The notes under the pieces: model-generated
Databases searched by the model: none
What the model was told of the DNA's origin: nothing
The model's input: only the letters and a program-made list of their open reading frames with translations
Shown here: piece after piece, positions 19,217 to 28,637 of the stretch
Numbering within the stretch: position 1 is the stretch's first letter
How the letters are laid out: each line of letters begins with the position of its first letter
Translations under genes and position numbers: made by a program
Assembly (NCBI GenBank): GCA_003280995.1
Contig: QCDG01000014.1
Location: 1-38,254, forward strand
DNA from: Prochlorococcus sp. AG-355-A09
Lineage (GTDB): Bacteria; Cyanobacteriota; Cyanobacteriia; PCC-6307; Cyanobiaceae
Direction of reading: 5' to 3'
DNA length: 38,254 bases

Positions 19217-20796
19217 GAATTTATTTTTTGAATAACTAATGAATTTGGATTTGACCAATCGCCTTTAACTAAATAATTATCATTACCGAAACACATTTCA
19301 CGGAGTATAAAAAATATGGGTTCACTAACTGAATTATCAAATAAAGATGTTATGTCACTTATAGAATATTCGCCACCTTCATCTAATAACTTACTTACTT
19401 TTTGTTGATACTCAATAATATTTGCAGCTGCTTTCTTTCCAGCTTCAACTCCAGGTTGATCATATGCATTTATATTTACCAATTCAGCGTAGAAGGAGAC
19501 AGCCCTCTCAAATAAAGCGATTAAGGCCCCTAGTGAAAAACAATTTAACTTTTCTAAAGTAATAGTGATACTTTGTCTGTCTTCACTAGAGAGTGCTGAT
19601 CTGGTTCCTTGCAAAAAACCAGAAAGATATTCTTTAGGATTCTCTTTTTCATCAAAAATATTAGTAGATGGAGAATCTAATAATTCAATAAAAATACAAA
19701 AGAAATTATCAATACCATCTCTCAGTTGCTGAACATAAGCATGCTGATCTGTAGATCCTTTATTACCAAAAACGGAAATACCTTGATTAACTACTTCACC
19801 ATTCCTATTAAATTTCTTTCCTAATGATTCCATTACTAGTTGCTGAAGATATTTACTAAATACCTGTAACCTATCTCTATATGGTAATACGACCATATCT
19901 CTCTTCCCAACCCCATCCCCAGTTAAATACCAAGCAGATGACAATAATGCTGCGGGATTATTTTTAAAATCACTTATACGCGTGGCCTCATCCATTAATG
20001 ATGCACCTCTAATGAATTCAAATATATTTTCATTAATAAGAGCTAATGGAAGTAATCCCACAGAGCTTGTAATACTTGTTCTTCCTCCAACCCAATCTTG
20101 CAAATTAAATATTTTTAACCAATTTTCAGAAGTGGCCTTTTTAAATAATTTACTATCTTTCATCGTTATAGCTATAGCATTAGAATTCCATTCAAGAGCA
20201 TTATTTTCACAATGACTTTTAATAATTTCCATAGCAATTCTGGGTTCAGGCGTACCACCTGATTTGCTTACTACTACAAATAATGTTGTGGATAATTTTT
20301 CAGATAACTCTTCTAACTTTTCGCTAATTAAAAATGGATCAACATTATCGATATAAGAAAAATTTAAGCCATTAGAGCACTTTTGCAAAGACTCAGTTAT
20401 AAGTAATGGTCCTAATCCACTTCCACCAATTCCTATCCATAGAACATCAGTATAGTTCTTATTATTCTTATTCTTAATATCTCCATTTAAAATTTGTTTT
20501 CCAAATTCAGAGATAGCATTAATATTAGCGCTAATCTCCTCTCCAATTTTTGAAGATGGCGAAATTGACGGATTTCTAAGCCAATAATGACCAACTTGTC
20601 TATTTTCATCAATATTTGAGATTGCACCATTTTCTAATTCTTTTATGGAGGAAAAAACATCTATAAATTTCTCTTCTAAATTCTTTATCTCTTTACTAGT
20701 AAAATTAATTTTGCTTATGTCTAACCAAATATTTAATTTTTTATCAAACCAAAGATAATTACAAAATTTATCCCAAGAGTTTAATTCTCCATTCAT
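19213..20796 (-). CDS. pgi: Glucose-6-phosphate isomerase
   Basis: Interconverts glucose 6-phosphate and fructose 6-phosphate, linking the Calvin cycle, glycogen and the oxidative pentose phosphate route. The 527 residues carry the phosphate-binding [14 protein letters not shown] and [30 protein letters not shown] (the family's GGR-x-S signature region), and [18 protein letters not shown] containing the catalytic His. Length agrees with cyanobacterial enzymes. Start is ATG. The stop codon shares the palindrome TTAA with the stop of convergent leuS, so no room remains for an intrinsic terminator between them. Confidence 0.97.
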   Translation of the reverse strand: MNGELNSWDKFCNYLWFDKKLNIWLDISKINFTSKEIKNLEEKFIDVFSSIKELENGAISNIDENRQVGHYWLRNPSISPSSKIGEEISANINAISEFGKQILNGDIKNKNNKNYTDVLWIGIGGSGLGPLLITESLQKCSNGLNFSYIDNVDPFLISEKLEELSEKLSTTLFVVVSKSGGTPEPRIAMEIIKSHCENNALEWNSNAIAITMKDSKLFKKATSENWLKIFNLQDWVGGRTSITSSVGLLPLALINENIFEFIRGASLMDEATRISDFKNNPAALLSSAWYLTGDGVGKRDMVVLPYRDRLQVFSKYLQQLVMESLGKKFNRNGEVVNQGISVFGNKGSTDQHAYVQQLRDGIDNFFCIFIELLDSPSTNIFDEKENPKEYLSGFLQGTRSALSSEDRQSITITLEKLNCFSLGALIALFERAVSFYAELVNINAYDQPGVEAGKKAAANIIEYQQKVSKLLDEGGEYSISDITSLFDNSVSEPIFFILREMCFGNDNYLVKGDWSNPNSLVIQKINS

Positions 20797-20826
20797 ATTA
20801 TATTTGTTTCTTTTATTTATTATTTA

Positions 20827-20832
20827 ATTATA
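20827..20832 (-). promoter_or_regulatory. Candidate -10 element of pgi
   Basis: A perfect TATAAT on the minus strand, 30 bases upstream of the pgi ATG, giving a leader of about 24 bases. The -35 region is poor. The 180-base pgi-purN gap is otherwise extremely AT-rich, with an AAATTT inverted repeat but no recognisable RNA gene or small reading frame. Confidence 0.33.
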
Positions 20833-20976
20833 TCTATATGAATAGTACATAGATTTGAATCATTTAAATTTGTTTAAATTTTTATCTTCAAATAAATATG
20901 TTTTTGAATATAAACAATTAAAATTAAGGGTTTTTTTTATTTCATATGAATTTATCATTATAAAAAATAAAAAACT

Positions 20977-21633
20977 TTGGATAAATCATTTAATTACATA
21001 ATTTCGCCTGAGATATCTGAATTTAGAAGATTTTTCCCAAAATTAAAAATTGGTGTACTTGCTTCTGGTAAAGGAACAAACTTTCAGGAATTAATTAATC
21101 TCTCAGAAAAAGGAGAATTAGATATAGATATAAAAGTTCTAATTACTAACAAAGATGATGCAGGTTGTATAAAGAGAGCTGAAAGTAAAAAAATACCTCT
21201 CAAAATAATAAGAGACAAAGACTTTCTGAAAAAAGAGACATTTGAATTAGAAATTGTAAATACTTTAATTCATTACGATGTTGAACTTGTGGTTATGGCA
21301 GGCTGGATGAAAATTGTTACTCCATTTTTTATTAATAAATTTAAGAATAAGATAATAAATATTCACCCTTCATTACTTCCAGCATATAAAGGTGGTTCTG
21401 CGATAAAGGACTCTATATTAAATGGTTCAAAAATAACTGGTTGTTCGGTACATTTTGTTGAAGAGGAGGTAGATAGTGGATCATTGATAATGCAAGCGGC
21501 ATTATCAATTAGAAATGATGATGATATTGAATCACTTTCCAAAAGAATACAAATGCTTGAGCATAAAATTTTACCTCACTCAATCTCTCTTGCTGGTTTA
21601 TTGATAAGAAGTAATTTTATGGAAAATTATTAG
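20977..21633 (+). CDS. purN: Phosphoribosylglycinamide formyltransferase
   Basis: Transfers a formyl group from 10-formyltetrahydrofolate to GAR in purine synthesis. Motifs: KIGVLASGKGTNFQ (phosphate/GAR-binding loop, about 25-38), VVMAGWMKIVTPFF, INIHPSLLPAYKGGSAIKDSI with the catalytic Asn-His of the INIHPSLLP motif, and TGCSVHFVEEEVDSGSLI with the catalytic Asp. The only plausible start is TTG at 20977: an in-frame TAA lies three codons upstream and no ATG precedes the GAR-binding loop. This leaves a roughly 24-residue N-terminal extension (KSFNYIISPEISEFRRFFPK) compared with E. coli PurN. The last 17 bases overlap convergent argC. Confidence 0.95.
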   Translation: MDKSFNYIISPEISEFRRFFPKLKIGVLASGKGTNFQELINLSEKGELDIDIKVLITNKDDAGCIKRAESKKIPLKIIRDKDFLKKETFELEIVNTLIHYDVELVVMAGWMKIVTPFFINKFKNKIINIHPSLLPAYKGGSAIKDSILNGSKITGCSVHFVEEEVDSGSLIMQAALSIRNDDDIESLSKRIQMLEHKILPHSISLAGLLIRSNFMENY

Positions 21634-22672
21634 TTAAATCAAGACCTTCATCCATTGAAAATCCACTCATAATATTTAAATTTTGAATTGCTTGCCCAGT
21701 CTGACCTTTTAATAAATTATCAATTACAGATAATATAATTATTCTTCCATTTCGATTATCAACTTTAACAGAAAGTAAAATTTGGTTTGTATTTTTAACC
21801 CATTTTGTTGATGGGAATGTATCTACAGGTAAGACTTTAATATTTTTAAAATTTCTATAATAATTATCCAGAAGAATTCTGCAGTCATCAGAAGTTAATC
21901 CTGGATCTTTTAATCTCCCATATATAGTCGAATGCATACCCCTTGAGATTGGGACTAAATGAGGTGTAAAAAGCAGTTCAATTTTATTTCCAGAAATTAA
22001 AGATGCCACTTGCTCGATCTCTGAGGTATGTCTATGGTTTATTAATCCATATGCTGATAAACCTTCTCCACATTCTGATAAAAGTAGCTTTTGGTTTGGT
22101 TCTCGACCACCTCCAGAGGTTCCGCTTTTAGAGTCAATAACTATACCTTCATTTTCAATAATTCCTTGAGAGAGATAAGGACCTAATGGAATAAGAGCAG
22201 ATGTTGGATAACATCCTGGACAGGCAATTAATCTTCCTTTTGAAATTTCTTCTTTATTTATTTCAGGAAGACCGTAAACTGCCTCTTTACATAAATCATC
22301 ATCATTCCTTTTATAAATAGCAGCTTCTTTGGAATATACTTTTTTCCATTCATCTAAAGACTTATATCTATAATCAGCAGATAAATCAATAACTTTAAGT
22401 CCTCTATCTAATAATTTCCTTGTCAATGTTGAAGATAAGCCATTTGGTAAGCAAAGCAAAGCAACATCTGAATTTTTTGAAATGTTATTAACTGAAATTT
22501 CTTCTATATAAGGATCATTATCTAGACAAATAAAAGGGAAATTATCATTCCATTTAGATCCAGATGTTTTATTACCTCCTAAAAATGAAATTTTGTACTT
22601 TTTATTTTTCTTTAAGAGATTTACCGCTTGAATACCGCCGTAACCTGTAGCACCTACTATTGCAACATTCAT
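21617..22672 (-). CDS. argC: N-acetyl-gamma-glutamyl-phosphate reductase
   Basis: NADPH-dependent third step of arginine synthesis, reducing N-acetylglutamyl phosphate to the semialdehyde. The 351 residues include the Rossmann motif VAIVGATGYGGIQAVNLL at the N terminus, the catalytic cysteine in LIACPGCYPTSALIPL (near 153), KSGTSGGGREP and the conserved HRHTSEIEQ and FTPHLVPISRGMHSTIY. The start is ATG, with a perfect TATAAT about 30 bases upstream. The 3' end overlaps purN by 17 bases in convergent orientation. Confidence 0.97.
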   Translation of the reverse strand: MNVAIVGATGYGGIQAVNLLKKNKKYKISFLGGNKTSGSKWNDNFPFICLDNDPYIEEISVNNISKNSDVALLCLPNGLSSTLTRKLLDRGLKVIDLSADYRYKSLDEWKKVYSKEAAIYKRNDDDLCKEAVYGLPEINKEEISKGRLIACPGCYPTSALIPLGPYLSQGIIENEGIVIDSKSGTSGGGREPNQKLLLSECGEGLSAYGLINHRHTSEIEQVASLISGNKIELLFTPHLVPISRGMHSTIYGRLKDPGLTSDDCRILLDNYYRNFKNIKVLPVDTFPSTKWVKNTNQILLSVKVDNRNGRIIILSVIDNLLKGQTGQAIQNLNIMSGFSMDEGLDLTNNFP

Positions 22673-22701
22673 TTCTTTGAATTGGCAGACTTTGAGATAG
22701 G

Positions 22702-22707
22702 ATTATA
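22702..22707 (-). promoter_or_regulatory. Candidate -10 element of argC
   Basis: A perfect TATAAT on the minus strand, 30 bases before the argC ATG, predicting a leader of about 22 bases. There is no convincing -35 box 16-18 bases upstream. It sits in the 88-base divergent gap with ribBA. Confidence 0.38.
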
Positions 22708-22712
22708 AAGTG

Positions 22713-22742
22713 TTGAATTTAAGGTAACTAAAACACTATTTT
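22713..22742 (+). promoter_or_regulatory. Candidate promoter of ribBA
   Basis: TTGAAT at 22713-22718 and TATTTT at 22737-22742 are 18 bases apart. A start near 22749 would leave a short leader that still holds the AGGA Shine-Dalgarno. No FMN riboswitch fits in this 88-base gap. Confidence 0.28.
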
Positions 22743-22760
22743 TCTATATTGATAGGAATA

Positions 22761-24485
22761 ATGAAAGAAACAAGTCCCAAATCAAATAATGGAACAATTT
22801 TGGATATAAATGAATCTTTTAAAATTGAATTTGATCCTATCAGCGATGCGTTGGCAGCTATAAGAAATGGTGAATGCATAATTGTTGTAGATGATGAAAG
22901 AAGAGAAAATGAAGGAGATTTAATATGTGCGGCTCAGTTTGCAACTCCACAGCAAATTAATTTTATGGCTACTGAGGGCCGTGGTCTTATATGCCTAGCC
23001 ATGCAAGGTGAAAAACTTGACTCTTTAGATTTACCATTGATGGTAGATAGAAATACTGATGAAAATCAAACAGCTTTTACGATATCAATTGATGCTGGAC
23101 CTGAGAATAATGTTACAACTGGAATTTCAGCCGAAGACAGGGCAAAGACAATTCAAGTTGCAATAAACCCAAATACAAAACCTGATGATTTAAGAAGGCC
23201 AGGACATATTTTTCCATTAAGAGCAAAGAAAGGTGGAGTATTAAAAAGGGCTGGGCATACCGAAGCGGCAGTAGATATTGCGGCAATGTCAGGTCTTTAT
23301 CCCGCTGGAGTAATTTGCGAAATACAAAATCCTGACGGTTCCATGTCAAGACTTCCACAACTTAAAGAGTATGCGAAACAATGGGGAATGAAATTAATAT
23401 CCATAGCTGATTTAATAAGTTATCGGTTTCAAACTGAGAGATTTGTATTTAGAAAATCTGATGCAGTTCTTCCAAGTATTTTTGGTAATTTCAAAGCTTA
23501 TGGATATGTTAATGAACTTGATGGTTCAGAGCACGTTGCATTAGTTAAACAAAAATCATCAATTTTAAGCGAACCTGTACTTGTAAGAATGCATTCAGAG
23601 TGCTTAACAGGCGATGCTTTTGGATCATTACGTTGTGACTGTAGACCCCAGTTAGAGGCAGCTTTATCAAGGATAGAAAAGGAGGAAGAGGGGGTTGTTG
23701 TTTACTTGAGACAAGAAGGTAGAGGTATTGGTCTAATAAATAAATTAAAAGCATATAGTTTACAGGATGGTGGATTAGACACTGTAGAAGCTAATGAAAA
23801 ATTAGGTTTTCCAGCTGATCTTAGAAATTATGGTGTTGGAGCACAGATATTAACAGATCTAGGGATAAAAAAATTAAAATTACTTACAAACAATCCTAGA
23901 AAGATTGCTGGATTAGGTGGTTATGGAATAGAGGTTATTGAGAGAGTTCCATTAGTAATTTGTCCAAACGATAATAATGCAGAATATTTGAGTGTAAAAA
24001 AAACGAAATTAGGACACATGATTGATGAAGATAATCCTAATTCCAGTAATATCGATCCATTTATTTCAATTTTTCTTGACGGAGAATATAAATCAATTGA
24101 TCTAGTTCCAATAAAAAATAATGTTATTAAATTCTGTAATGAAAATAACATCAATATTAAACTAGAGAGCACACCAAGATTATTAGCTTTTTGGAATCGA
24201 CCAAAATTAGTTTGGCGAATTTTGCATGATCAGAACAGAACCAATTCCAACATTATCGATGAAGAAATAAAAAATATAGAATTATTTATTCAGTTTTTAT
24301 CCAATTATCAAAATAGTACAAAGATTGGAATTATTGTTTCTAGAAATATTGAACAGGCATTACACCCAAAAAATAGTATCAAATTAATCCATACTAAATT
24401 CACTATCAATAATGAATTATTATATTCATCTACAAGAAAATTTAATCTAGATAAAGAGACATTTAGTATTGTTTTTGAGGGCTAA
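22761..24485 (+). CDS. ribBA: Bifunctional riboflavin enzyme RibBA with C-terminal extension
   Basis: Two early riboflavin activities in one chain: 3,4-dihydroxy-2-butanone 4-phosphate synthase (N-terminal half, with [15 protein letters not shown] near 46-60, [12 protein letters not shown] and [10 protein letters not shown]) and GTP cyclohydrolase II (from about 215), whose zinc cysteines are in the segment beginning [14 protein letters not shown] (near 281, 292 and 294), followed by [18 protein letters not shown] and the [15 protein letters not shown] motif. After the cyclohydrolase domain ends near residue 410, about 160 further residues follow that I cannot assign; they lack enzyme motifs. 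Typical RibBA is near 400 residues. ATG at 22761, preceded by AGGA (22754-22757), is preferred over an in-frame TTG four codons upstream. Confidence 0.95.
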   Translation: MKETSPKSNNGTILDINESFKIEFDPISDALAAIRNGECIIVVDDERRENEGDLICAAQFATPQQINFMATEGRGLICLAMQGEKLDSLDLPLMVDRNTDENQTAFTISIDAGPENNVTTGISAEDRAKTIQVAINPNTKPDDLRRPGHIFPLRAKKGGVLKRAGHTEAAVDIAAMSGLYPAGVICEIQNPDGSMSRLPQLKEYAKQWGMKLISIADLISYRFQTERFVFRKSDAVLPSIFGNFKAYGYVNELDGSEHVALVKQKSSILSEPVLVRMHSECLTGDAFGSLRCDCRPQLEAALSRIEKEEEGVVVYLRQEGRGIGLINKLKAYSLQDGGLDTVEANEKLGFPADLRNYGVGAQILTDLGIKKLKLLTNNPRKIAGLGGYGIEVIERVPLVICPNDNNAEYLSVKKTKLGHMIDEDNPNSSNIDPFISIFLDGEYKSIDLVPIKNNVIKFCNENNINIKLESTPRLLAFWNRPKLVWRILHDQNRTNSNIIDEEIKNIELFIQFLSNYQNSTKIGIIVSRNIEQALHPKNSIKLIHTKFTINNELLYSSTRKFNLDKETFSIVFEG

Positions 24486-24489
24486 ATTA

Positions 24490-24927
24490 CTATTTTAAAG
24501 TTGCCTTTAAAATTTTGGAACCATTAGTAAGCTTTAGTACTACATCCATATCATCAGTCTTACCAAAAACAGTATGAACCCCATCGAGATGAGGCTGTGG
24601 TTCATAAACTATGAAAAACTGACTTCCACCTGTATCCTTTCCTGCATGAGCCATAGAAAGTGAACCTTTTAGATGTTTATTGGAATTAATTTCACATTTT
24701 ATATTATATCCAGGCCCACCAGTTCCAGGCATACCTGATGCTCCATCACGAGTATTTGGACATCCACCCTGAGCCATAAATCCAGGAATCACTCTATGAA
24801 ATGCTAGACCATCATAAAAACCATCACTAATTAGGCTCGTGAAGTTTTTAACTGTATTAGGTGCGTCGTCAGAGAAAAATTCAATATTAATGTTCCCAAC
24901 TTCTGTTTCAAATAATGCAGTTGTCAT
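24490..24927 (-). CDS. Cyclophilin-type peptidyl-prolyl cis-trans isomerase
   Basis: Catalyses cis-trans isomerisation of proline peptide bonds. The 145-residue single-domain protein has no signal peptide, so it is probably cytoplasmic. It carries the cyclophilin core: [20 protein letters not shown] (active-site Arg, Phe, Met and Gln), [19 protein letters not shown] and [11 protein letters not shown]. The usual tryptophan of the cyclosporin pocket is replaced by His in PHLDGVH, as in many bacterial cyclophilins. It is the distal gene of a minus-strand cluster with dnaK, a dnaJ-like gene and DUF3110, all folding-related or unknown. The start is ATG; the gene ends 4 bases from convergent ribBA. 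Confidence 0.94.
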   Translation of the reverse strand: MTTALFETEVGNINIEFFSDDAPNTVKNFTSLISDGFYDGLAFHRVIPGFMAQGGCPNTRDGASGMPGTGGPGYNIKCEINSNKHLKGSLSMAHAGKDTGGSQFFIVYEPQPHLDGVHTVFGKTDDMDVVLKLTNGSKILKATLK

Positions 24928-24964
24928 GTTTTATTTGTTTAGTAATTTATGAATATTTTAGTAG

Positions 24965-25348
24965 CTAAAGCAACTTTTCAAGGTTTTCCTTAATAGTGTT
25001 TATATCAATGCTATCTTTATTGCTTTTTTTGTCTCCCTCCCAATTTTCAACTTCTAGGTTTTTCTGAGGTGGTGAAATTAATAACCGATCTTCTGCGGTT
25101 TTAGGTACAAAATTTTTTTCTACTAATTTGAATTCATAATTTAATTTAATACAGAAATCTTTTATTTCCTCTATATTGATCATCTCAACCGTTGGCAAAG
25201 GAAAATCTTGAGCTTCTAGAAGACCACAATATCTTGTTGCATCGTCCTTATCTTCAAACATAAGGACGATTGTTCTTCCTTTAAGTTCGATTGAATGAAT
25301 TCCTTCCTTATCTGTTCCTGAATTATATAAAAGAACAAATATGTTCAT
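24965..25348 (-). CDS. DUF3110 family protein
   Basis: A 127-residue protein of the cyanobacterial/plastid family DUF3110, with no known reaction. The recognisable core runs from the N terminus: MNIFVLLYNSGTDKEGIHSI, then TIVLMFEDKDDATRYCGLLEAQDFPLP, which looks like a small alpha-beta domain. The C-terminal third is charged and probably flexible. There is no signal peptide or membrane segment. It lies between the dnaJ-like gene (33 bases upstream) and the cyclophilin gene (37 bases downstream), all minus strand. The context suggests a link with protein folding or quality control, but that is inference only. Confidence 0.8.
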   Translation of the reverse strand: MNIFVLLYNSGTDKEGIHSIELKGRTIVLMFEDKDDATRYCGLLEAQDFPLPTVEMINIEEIKDFCIKLNYEFKLVEKNFVPKTAEDRLLISPPQKNLEVENWEGDKKSNKDSIDINTIKENLEKLL

Positions 25349-25381
25349 AAATATCGATTATTCTATCTATATAATATTTGA

Positions 25382-26308
25382 TTAAGAATCAGAAAGTGAT
25401 AATTCTTGTAATCTTGTATATAAAGCAATTTCTTCATCATTAATATCTGCGGGTATCACTACCAGGATTTCAACATACTGATCACCTACATTATCTTCGA
25501 AAATTAAACCCCTCCCTTTCAAACGTAACATTCTTCCCGTAGATGATTTTGGTGGTACTTGGAGTGTGACATTTCCATCAAGGGTAGGAACCTCTACTGC
25601 ACAACCAAGAAGTGCATCATGAGGAAATAACTCTAATTTATATAGAACTCTTAAACCATCAATTCTTAGACCACTTTCCGTTTGAACTTTTAACTGTAGA
25701 TAATGATCTTTACCTCCTCTTGCAATATTTTCAAGTCTCAATCGCCATCCATCTCCAGCGAATGGAGGTGTATCAACTTCTACTACAGTTTCATCTTCAA
25801 GCTCAATTAAAATTGAAGCTCCATTTAAGGCCTCATCAGGAGTTAATTCTATAACTGTTTCAATATCTTGGTGGAGTTTAACTGGTGGCGGCTCTTCTGC
25901 AGAGGTTGTAGGGTATTCATAATGATTAAATTCATCATTATTTGTATTTGTCGATTCATCCTCATATGATTCGTTTTCATACTCATCGGAATTCGTTGGT
26001 GAGTATTCATATCCAAATAATGAATCAAGATAATCTTCAAAATCAGGAAAACCAGTCTTGAAATTATTATTTTCGTTATCACCATGGACATTTTCATCCC
26101 CATTATTTTTTCTTACATTAGGATCACGTAGATATTCGTATGCTTCGTTAATTAATTTAAATCTTTCTTCAGCATTAATATCATTTTTATTTAAATCGGG
26201 ATGCCATTTTCGTGCTTCTCTTCGAAAGGCCTTTTTAAGTTCTTTATCATCGAAATCAGGGGATAAACCCAAAATCGACAAATAGTCTTTTTTAGAGGAA
26301 GTAGTCAT
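25382..26308 (-). CDS. DnaJ-like co-chaperone without zinc-finger domain
   Basis: Hsp40-type partner that stimulates Hsp70 ATPase. The J domain is at the N terminus (KDYLSILGLSPDFDDKELKKAFR, HPD in RKWHPDLNKN), followed by about 90 residues rich in Asp, Glu, Asn and Tyr (FPDFEDYLDSLFGYEYSPTN and on) in place of the usual Gly/Phe linker, and then two beta-sandwich substrate-binding domains (VELTPDEALNGASI, DVDTPPFAG-like EVDTPPFAGDGWRLR, LEVPTLDGN-like VEVPTLDGNVTLQVPP, LRLKGRGL). No cysteine-rich zinc finger, so it is closer to CbpA/type B. Three in-frame ATGs exist; ATG at 26308 ([14 protein letters not shown], 308 residues) is preferred. It overlaps the dnaK 3' end by 17 bases, implying coupled translation of the pair. 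Confidence 0.9.
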   Translation of the reverse strand: MTTSSKKDYLSILGLSPDFDDKELKKAFRREARKWHPDLNKNDINAEERFKLINEAYEYLRDPNVRKNNGDENVHGDNENNNFKTGFPDFEDYLDSLFGYEYSPTNSDEYENESYEDESTNTNNDEFNHYEYPTTSAEEPPPVKLHQDIETVIELTPDEALNGASILIELEDETVVEVDTPPFAGDGWRLRLENIARGGKDHYLQLKVQTESGLRIDGLRVLYKLELFPHDALLGCAVEVPTLDGNVTLQVPPKSSTGRMLRLKGRGLIFEDNVGDQYVEILVVIPADINDEEIALYTRLQELSLSDS

Positions 26309-28289
26309 TGTCCCATGGATCATCGTCCCTAGAATTACCATACCTCGAATTTCTATAATTTCTATTCATTTGATTATCCCAAGGATCATCATCCCAATAA
26401 TCATCTGAGAAGAGTTCATCCTTTAATGATCCAAATGTATTTTTAATGCTTTGTAAGGGATTACTATCAGTTTTCTTTTCTGACGCAAATTTTCTGTTTA
26501 AGCCGAATAATGCTTCTTGTAGAGCACTTACTGAAATTTCTAATTCTTGAGGATCATCATCATCTATATAATCTTCAACATCTTGAATGGCTAATTCAAC
26601 AGCTCGTTGTTGCCTCTCAGCCCCATAAGGTCCAAATTCTAATGAAGCATCCCTAAGTCTTCTCTCAGCTTGCGCAATAAGAGTTAAAGCACTGTTTTTT
26701 CTATCAATTACAGCTCTTCTCTTCCTATCTTCATTAGCTTTTGCTTTCGCTTCTTCAATTAACGAATTTATTTCTTGCTCATTTAAGTTTGAACCTCCAG
26801 AAATTGTAACTGTTTGCTTTCTTCCAGTTGTTCTATCAGTTGCACTTACTTCTAAAAGACCATTAGCATCTATATCAAATGCCACCTGGACTTGAGGTAT
26901 TCCCCTTGGAGCTGGAGGTATTCCTGATAATCTAAATTTACCAAGTAATTTATTTTCAGAGGCTAAAGGCCTTTCTCCTTGCCGTACTTGAACAACGACT
27001 GATGATTGATTAGCTTCAGACGTACTAAAAACATCAGATTGTCTTACTGGTATAGGCGTATTACGAGGGATGAGCACTTTCATAAGACCACCAATAGTTT
27101 CTAAGCCTAAAGATAAGGGAGTAACGTCATTTAGTAGTAAATCTTGTAAATCACCACTAATAATTCCAGATTGTATCGCAGCTCCAACTGCTACAACTTC
27201 ATCTGGATTAACTGATTGACAGGGATCATTTGGAACAAGGGTCTTCACTAATTGTTGAACCATTGGAATTCTTGTGCTGCCTCCAACAAGAACTACCTCA
27301 TCAATATCTTCAGCGCTCCACCCAGAATCATCTAAGGCTATTTGTACAGGCTCTAATAATCTATCTAATAGATCTTGTGATAATGATTCAAATATTTTTC
27401 TATCTAAGGTTTCTTCAATATGTAACGGCCCTTCTTTACTTGTTGTGATAAATGGCAAAGATATTTTTGTTTTTTGTAATCCTGACAATTCACATTTAGC
27501 TTTTTCAGCAGCCTCAGTTAATCTCTGTAAAGCTTGTCTATCCCTTCTTAGGTCAATATCATGTTTAGCAAGAAATTTTTCTGCTAGCCAATCTACTATT
27601 TTTGAATCAAAATTATTTCCTCCTAGCTGTGTATCACCACAAGTGGCTTTGACATCAAATACACCATTAGAAATTTTTAATAATGAAACATCAAATGTTC
27701 CTCCTCCTAAATCAAAAACCAAAACATTATTAGAAGAACTTTTTTCAAAACCATAAGCTAAAGCAGCAGCAGTAGGTTCATTTAGAATTCTATCTACTTT
27801 AATACCAGCTAATATTGCAGAATCCTTTGTAGCTTGCCTTTGAGATTCATTGAAATAGGCAGGGACTGTAATAACAGCAGAGTCAACAATATCTCCTAGA
27901 TATGTTTCAGCATCATTAATTAATTTTCTAATCAAAGAGCTCACTAATTCTTCTGGTGCATACTCTCTTTCTGTATTTGGACTAAGAACCCTAACGCTTC
28001 CATTTTTATTAGCCTTTACGTTATAAGGAACAGAAATACTATTTTCATCTAATTCATCCCAGTCACTACCAATAAATCTTTTCAGGTTATAAAAGGTATT
28101 CTTAGGATTTAGAACAAGTTGTCTTCTCGCTTGGTCTCCTATTACTATTTCCTTTTCTTTTGTAAATCCAACAATTGAAGGTGTAGTTCTAGATCCCTCA
28201 GAATTTGCAATAACAATTGGACGACCAGCTTCTATAACTCCGACTACAGAGTTAGTAGTACCTAAATCAATTCCAACTATTTGCCCCAT
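26292..28289 (-). CDS. dnaK: Hsp70 chaperone DnaK (paralog with acidic aromatic tail)
   Basis: ATP-driven chaperone. The 665 residues hold a complete nucleotide-binding domain ([13 protein letters not shown] near 5-17, [14 protein letters not shown] near 195, [14 protein letters not shown] near 330), substrate-binding domain ([18 protein letters not shown]) and helical lid. The last 40 residues differ from standard DnaK: they are acidic and aromatic and contain DDDPWDN twice (ending [11 protein letters not shown]). Cyanobacteria encode several DnaK paralogs; this tail and the linked dnaJ suggest a DnaK1/DnaK3-like member rather than the main stress DnaK2, which I cannot confirm without alignment. 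The start is ATG. About 213 AT-rich bases lie upstream before tRNA-Ser. Confidence 0.95.
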   Translation of the reverse strand: MGQIVGIDLGTTNSVVGVIEAGRPIVIANSEGSRTTPSIVGFTKEKEIVIGDQARRQLVLNPKNTFYNLKRFIGSDWDELDENSISVPYNVKANKNGSVRVLSPNTEREYAPEELVSSLIRKLINDAETYLGDIVDSAVITVPAYFNESQRQATKDSAILAGIKVDRILNEPTAAALAYGFEKSSSNNVLVFDLGGGTFDVSLLKISNGVFDVKATCGDTQLGGNNFDSKIVDWLAEKFLAKHDIDLRRDRQALQRLTEAAEKAKCELSGLQKTKISLPFITTSKEGPLHIEETLDRKIFESLSQDLLDRLLEPVQIALDDSGWSAEDIDEVVLVGGSTRIPMVQQLVKTLVPNDPCQSVNPDEVVAVGAAIQSGIISGDLQDLLLNDVTPLSLGLETIGGLMKVLIPRNTPIPVRQSDVFSTSEANQSSVVVQVRQGERPLASENKLLGKFRLSGIPPAPRGIPQVQVAFDIDANGLLEVSATDRTTGRKQTVTISGGSNLNEQEINSLIEEAKAKANEDRKRRAVIDRKNSALTLIAQAERRLRDASLEFGPYGAERQQRAVELAIQDVEDYIDDDDPQELEISVSALQEALFGLNRKFASEKKTDSNPLQSIKNTFGSLKDELFSDDYWDDDPWDNQMNRNYRNSRYGNSRDDDPWDNDYFL

Positions 28290-28426
28290 GATTTTAGATT
28301 GCTAAATTAAAGCAAAATTTACTAATAATTTAATTAATTTTTATCTTAGATATTTACATATAATAGTAAAAATCAAATATTTTCAACTTTATTTAAATAA
28401 ATAAGATTATTTATAACTTATCAAAA

Positions 28427-28438
28427 AGATTACAATCT
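28427..28438. other. Short dyad in the dnaK upstream region
   Basis: AGATTACAATCT has 5-base arms around two bases. It lies in the 213-base AT-rich space between dnaK (start 28289) and tRNA-Ser. I see no CIRCE element and no small reading frame or RNA gene in this space. The dyad could be an operator or chance. Confidence 0.2.
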
Positions 28439-28502
28439 ATTTTAGAAGATTCTTTAATGACAAAGGTGTTGATGTAGTTAACCAAAATAAACTAATATGA
28501 TA

Positions 28503-28589
28503 CGGAGAGAGAGGGATTCGAACCCTCGATAAAGTTGCCCCTATACAGCATTTCCAGTGCTGCGCCTTCAACCACTCGGCCACCTCTCC
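28503..28589 (-). tRNA. tRNA-Ser (anticodon GGA)
   Basis: An 87-base class II tRNA on the minus strand. The acceptor arm begins GGAGAGG and pairs with TCTCTCC plus discriminator G. The D arm reads TGGCCGAGTGGTTGAAGGC, the anticodon stem GCAGCA/TGCTGT encloses loop CTGGAAA with anticodon GGA (reads UCU and UCC), a long variable arm follows, and the T loop is GGTTCGAATCC. The CCA end is not encoded. A TAAAAT hexamer lies 10 bases upstream of its 5' end and may be its -10. It diverges from the ferredoxin gene across only 48 bases. Confidence 0.97.
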
Positions 28590-28637
28590 CAAGATAACTA
28601 TTTTAACCCTTGATCATCCCATTTAGAGGAAAGTTAT

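Noticed and set aside
20797..20976. Possible small RNA or small protein in the pgi-purN gap
   Set aside because: The 180 bases are almost pure A/T with only weak AAATTT palindromes, no stable GC stem, and no reading frame of useful length.
27274..27756. 160-codon open frame on the plus strand opposite dnaK
   Set aside because: It is fully antisense to the conserved Hsp70 domain, has Ser/Cys-rich composition typical of a reverse-strand shadow, and no family features.
28359..28364. Perfect TATAAT on the plus strand in the dnaK-tRNA gap
   Set aside because: Nothing on the plus strand starts downstream before the tRNA, which is on the other strand; most likely chance in AT-rich DNA.
28389..28402. 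TTATTTAAATAA palindrome upstream of dnaK
   Set aside because: Pure A/T palindromes of this size are expected by chance at this base composition.
28503..28589. tRNA-Ser as an integration site for mobile DNA
   Set aside because: No partial copy of the tRNA 3' end and no integrase occurs in the window; both flanks are housekeeping genes.
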